DNA from: Candidatus Woesearchaeota archaeon
GTDB taxonomy: Archaea; Nanobdellota; Nanobdellia; Woesearchaeales; JAUUYB01
Length of the DNA stretch: 6,204 nucleotides
Reading direction: 5' to 3'
Assembly: GCA_030590605.1 (NCBI GenBank)
Contig: JAUUYB010000067.1
Location: 1 to 6,204, forward strand
The position numbers were made by a program, and so were the translations under genes. The notes beneath the pieces are model-generated. The model did no database searches. It worked only from the letters and a program-made list of their open reading frames with translations, and was not told the DNA's origin. Position 1 is the stretch's first letter; every line of letters begins with the position of its first letter. Of the stretch, positions 4,533 to 6,204 are shown in pieces.

Positions 4533-5369
4533 TTAATCTCTTTCTATAGAAAGCTGAACCAATGGAGAGAAGATTACAGCATATAGAAAAGGGATCCCCA
4601 AGATCAGAGGAGGATGCCCTACTGCCAGGTCGGCCCAAAGCGAGATGAGGATGAACAGTGCGACAAAGAGATATGCAAATCTCTTTTTGATCACTTGTCT
4701 ATCAAGGAGAAGCGGGAGGAGGATCACTAAGAGGACAGCGCCTTGGAGAGCATACCCTATCAATAATATGTCTGTCCCATAAAAAAGGCCTATCGCAAAT
4801 AAGAGGAGGATAGACATACCTAAATACTTGTATTTCAGGTAAGTCGGTCCCTTCAAACTCGGAAACCTGACAGAACTTACCTGCATAGCAGAGATGATGA
4901 TAAGCGAGATTCCGAGGACAAGCTGGTTGATAATGAATTGCGGCTGGTAGAACAATATGAAGTAGATCGCGATAACGATTGTGGTGAAGTATGGGACTGA
5001 CATCCCCTGGAAATATCCTTTATCTTTCGTGATATTGAACTTGGCAAGCCTAAGCGTCCCAAATGAGATCGATAAACCTGCCACGATGAAGCCGAATAAG
5101 CTTGAGTCGAAAAATACTATCGCCATGATGATCGCAGGCGCTACGACGAAAGATACTTCATCAGCCAGGGAATCGAGCTCGCCTCCTAATGCGCTTTTCC
5201 AGCCGAACATCCTTGCTACGAGACCGTCGAGGATGTCGAAGATGAACGCTGGGAACAGGATAAGGATTCCTGGGAGGTGATTTCCGTCCGTAATCAGGAT
5301 GATTGAAGCGAATCCGCAGAACAGGTTCGCTAAAGTAAGAGCTTGAGGAGTATGTTTCAAAAAATTCAT
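4533..5369 (-). CDS. pssA: CDP-alcohol phosphatidyltransferase, likely archaetidylserine synthase
   Basis: This integral membrane enzyme would transfer archaetidyl phosphate from CDP-archaeol to L-serine, releasing CMP. The CDP-alcohol phosphatidyltransferase motif is complete: Asp45, Asp48-Gly49, Ala52-Arg53, Gly62, Asp66 and Asp70, which hold the two metal ions and the CDP group. The N-terminus (TPQALTLANLFCGF, 7-20) is typical of PssA. A second conserved region, ISFGTLRLAKFN (100-111), fits the serine-synthase branch. The 278 residues carry about eight hydrophobic segments, the last few forming an extension beyond the compact core. The ATG overlaps the psd stop (ATGA, 5366-5369), so the two are read in one operon and coupled. 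The adjacent decarboxylase is the best evidence for serine rather than glycerol or inositol as acceptor. Confidence 0.9.
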   Translation of the reverse strand: MNFLKHTPQALTLANLFCGFASIILITDGNHLPGILILFPAFIFDILDGLVARMFGWKSALGGELDSLADEVSFVVAPAIIMAIVFFDSSLFGFIVAGLSISFGTLRLAKFNITKDKGYFQGMSVPYFTTIVIAIYFILFYQPQFIINQLVLGISLIIISAMQVSSVRFPSLKGPTYLKYKYLGMSILLLFAIGLFYGTDILLIGYALQGAVLLVILLPLLLDRQVIKKRFAYLFVALFILISLWADLAVGHPPLILGIPFLYAVIFSPLVQLSIERD

Positions 5370-6013
5370 TTCTTGACACCTGCTATTATTGTCACACCGG
5401 CTTTTACCTTTCGACCGACGCGAGCATTCAACTCGATCTTATCAGTCGGAAGGATCATAGTCACCTGGCTTCCCAGGTTTATCAGACCGATACGCTGGCC
5501 TTTTATGACTTTTTGGGTGTCTCTTACATAAGATTCTATCCTGCGTGCAAGAAATCCTGCAATCTGAATCACCTTGATCTTCCCAAAATCGGTCTTCATA
5601 AGGATCTCATTCTTCTCGTTATAGAGACTTTTCTCCAGGTTTCTTGCGTTATAGAACTTACCTTTAGTATGTTTGGTGGAGATGACAGTGCCGTCGCACG
5701 GAGCGCGATTGACGTGCACATCGAACGGCGACATGAATATCGAGACTACTGTGACCTCCTTTCCGATATCGCTTGCGAGAGTCATTATCTTCCCGATCCC
5801 TTTATCCACTTTGACCTTCGCTTTTTTTTCTGAGAAATTGTAGGCCTTGACAGAGATTATCACTCCATCTGCAGGTGCGATAAGGTTGTTTCCATGAGGA
5901 ATCTTTCGCGATGGGTCCCGCAAGAAGTAAAACTTCCAAAATATCCAATAGCAAAAGAGAAGTGCGAGCATGACTGTGCTGCTCACAATGATATAATCGA
6001 AGACTGGAACCAT
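5366..6013 (-). CDS. psd: Archaetidylserine (phosphatidylserine-type) decarboxylase
   Basis: Psd removes carbon dioxide from the serine head group to give archaetidylethanolamine, using a pyruvoyl group made by self-cleavage. The 215 residues fit the short Psd class. A membrane span lies at about 7-27, followed by FLRDPSRKIP (30-39), the APADG motif (46-50), FDVHVNRAP (97-105) and the cleavage region INLGSQV (178-184). Ser182 is the predicted pyruvoyl residue, cut after Gly181, with Asp49 and His100 completing the self-processing triad. The short-class motif more often reads GSR at this place; here it is GSQ, a mild variant. The ATG at 6013 has a TATA box at leaderless spacing and no SD. It is the first gene of the psd-pssA operon. 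Confidence 0.95.
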   Translation of the reverse strand: MVPVFDYIIVSSTVMLALLFCYWIFWKFYFLRDPSRKIPHGNNLIAPADGVIISVKAYNFSEKKAKVKVDKGIGKIMTLASDIGKEVTVVSIFMSPFDVHVNRAPCDGTVISTKHTKGKFYNARNLEKSLYNEKNEILMKTDFGKIKVIQIAGFLARRIESYVRDTQKVIKGQRIGLINLGSQVTMILPTDKIELNARVGRKVKAGVTIIAGVKK

Positions 6014-6033
6014 AGGATCAGAATGGGCAGGGC

Positions 6034-6043
6034 ATTATAAAAA
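6034..6043 (-). promoter_or_regulatory. BRE/TATA promoter of psd-pssA, leaderless spacing
   Basis: On the minus strand AGAAAC (BRE-like) precedes TTTTTATAAT, centred about 26 bases before the psd ATG at 6013. The core TTATAA is a palindrome; on the plus strand the same element lies about 26 bases before an ATG at 6065, so divergent use is possible. Confidence 0.55.
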
Positions 6044-6064
6044 TGTTTCTAGTAGTAGGCTATT

Positions 6065-6204
6065 ATGAAATCCTATTCCTTCGGAAGCTACTATCTTCCT
6101 CGCTACCTCTTACTTTCATCAAGAAGCCTGCGTTCCCGTAGGGAGCCACCCCTCGCGACGGCTCAAATGTGTTCAGCGTTGAAGCTCGGACTGACGATAG
6201 TAGC
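6065..6204 (+). other. Unassigned GC-richer end region with 9-bp terminal inverted repeat; possible structured RNA or partial ORF
   Basis: No known gene could be recognised. GCTACTATC at 6087-6095 is exactly complementary to GATAGTAGC at 6196-6204, so a 118-base segment could close into one long-stem structure. Inside it GAGCC and GGCTC (6142-6146 and 6159-6163) can form another stem, and GGAAG/CTTCC (6083-6087, 6095-6099) is an alternative pairing. GC content is visibly above that of the neighbouring genes, as for structured RNAs in AT-rich archaea. On the plus strand an ORF is open from ATG 6065 to the window end (46 complete codons), and a minus-strand frame is also open from the window end to a TAA at 6065-6063. 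Neither peptide looks like a known domain. It does not match 5S rRNA, SRP RNA, RNase P RNA or tRNA motifs that I can check by eye. Confidence 0.3.

Noticed and set aside
6087..6204. 5S rRNA, because of size and closing stem
   Set aside because: The conserved loop sequences of 5S (the CCGAAC region and the AGTA-type loop E) are absent on both strands.

Overview
The window comes from an archaeon. It carries an archaeal-type D-aminoacyl-tRNA deacylase (DtdA/GEK1 family), a CDP-archaeol synthase (CarS), an archaeal uL11, and the N-terminal end of Dph2. Its tRNA gene has no encoded CCA, and genes are preceded by TATA boxes, often about 25-28 bases before the ATG. The moderate-to-low GC, short intergenic gaps, small uncharacterised membrane protein and lysine-rich protein would suit a DPANN-type genome such as Woesearchaeota or Aenigmarchaeota. 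That lineage is an impression; no single gene here proves it.

Layout, left to right. Positions 1-513 hold a promoter, a Shine-Dalgarno (SD)-led gene for a very lysine-rich repeat protein with one C-terminal membrane-like helix, and a long T-tract terminator. Positions 530-1175 hold an unrecognised helical protein, probably read from a leaderless mRNA. Positions 1176-1587 contain a tRNA-Arg(UCU) gene on the minus strand, two matched two-tier hairpins just past its 3' end, and the divergent promoter and structured leader of the uL11 gene. The uL11 gene (1588-2343) abuts the convergent dtdA gene (3150-2344) with no base between the stop codons. A divergent pair follows: dtdA leftwards and a short Dph2 fragment rightwards, the latter joined by an ATGA overlap to a multi-pass membrane protein (3474-3944).

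The right third is a minus-strand polar-lipid block: psd (6013-5366) then pssA (5369-4533), translationally coupled by an ATGA overlap, followed by carS (4468-3947) with its own promoter. Together they would convert digeranylgeranylglyceryl phosphate plus CTP to CDP-archaeol (CarS), then to archaetidylserine (PssA), then to archaetidylethanolamine (Psd), all at the membrane. The last 145 bases are GC-richer, bounded by a 9-bp inverted repeat, and unassigned.

The points most worth a second look are the tandem hairpins that reuse the 3' end of the tRNA, the truncated Dph2 coupled to a membrane protein, the H1-like protein with a membrane-anchor-like tail, and the hairpin over the uL11 ribosome-binding site.
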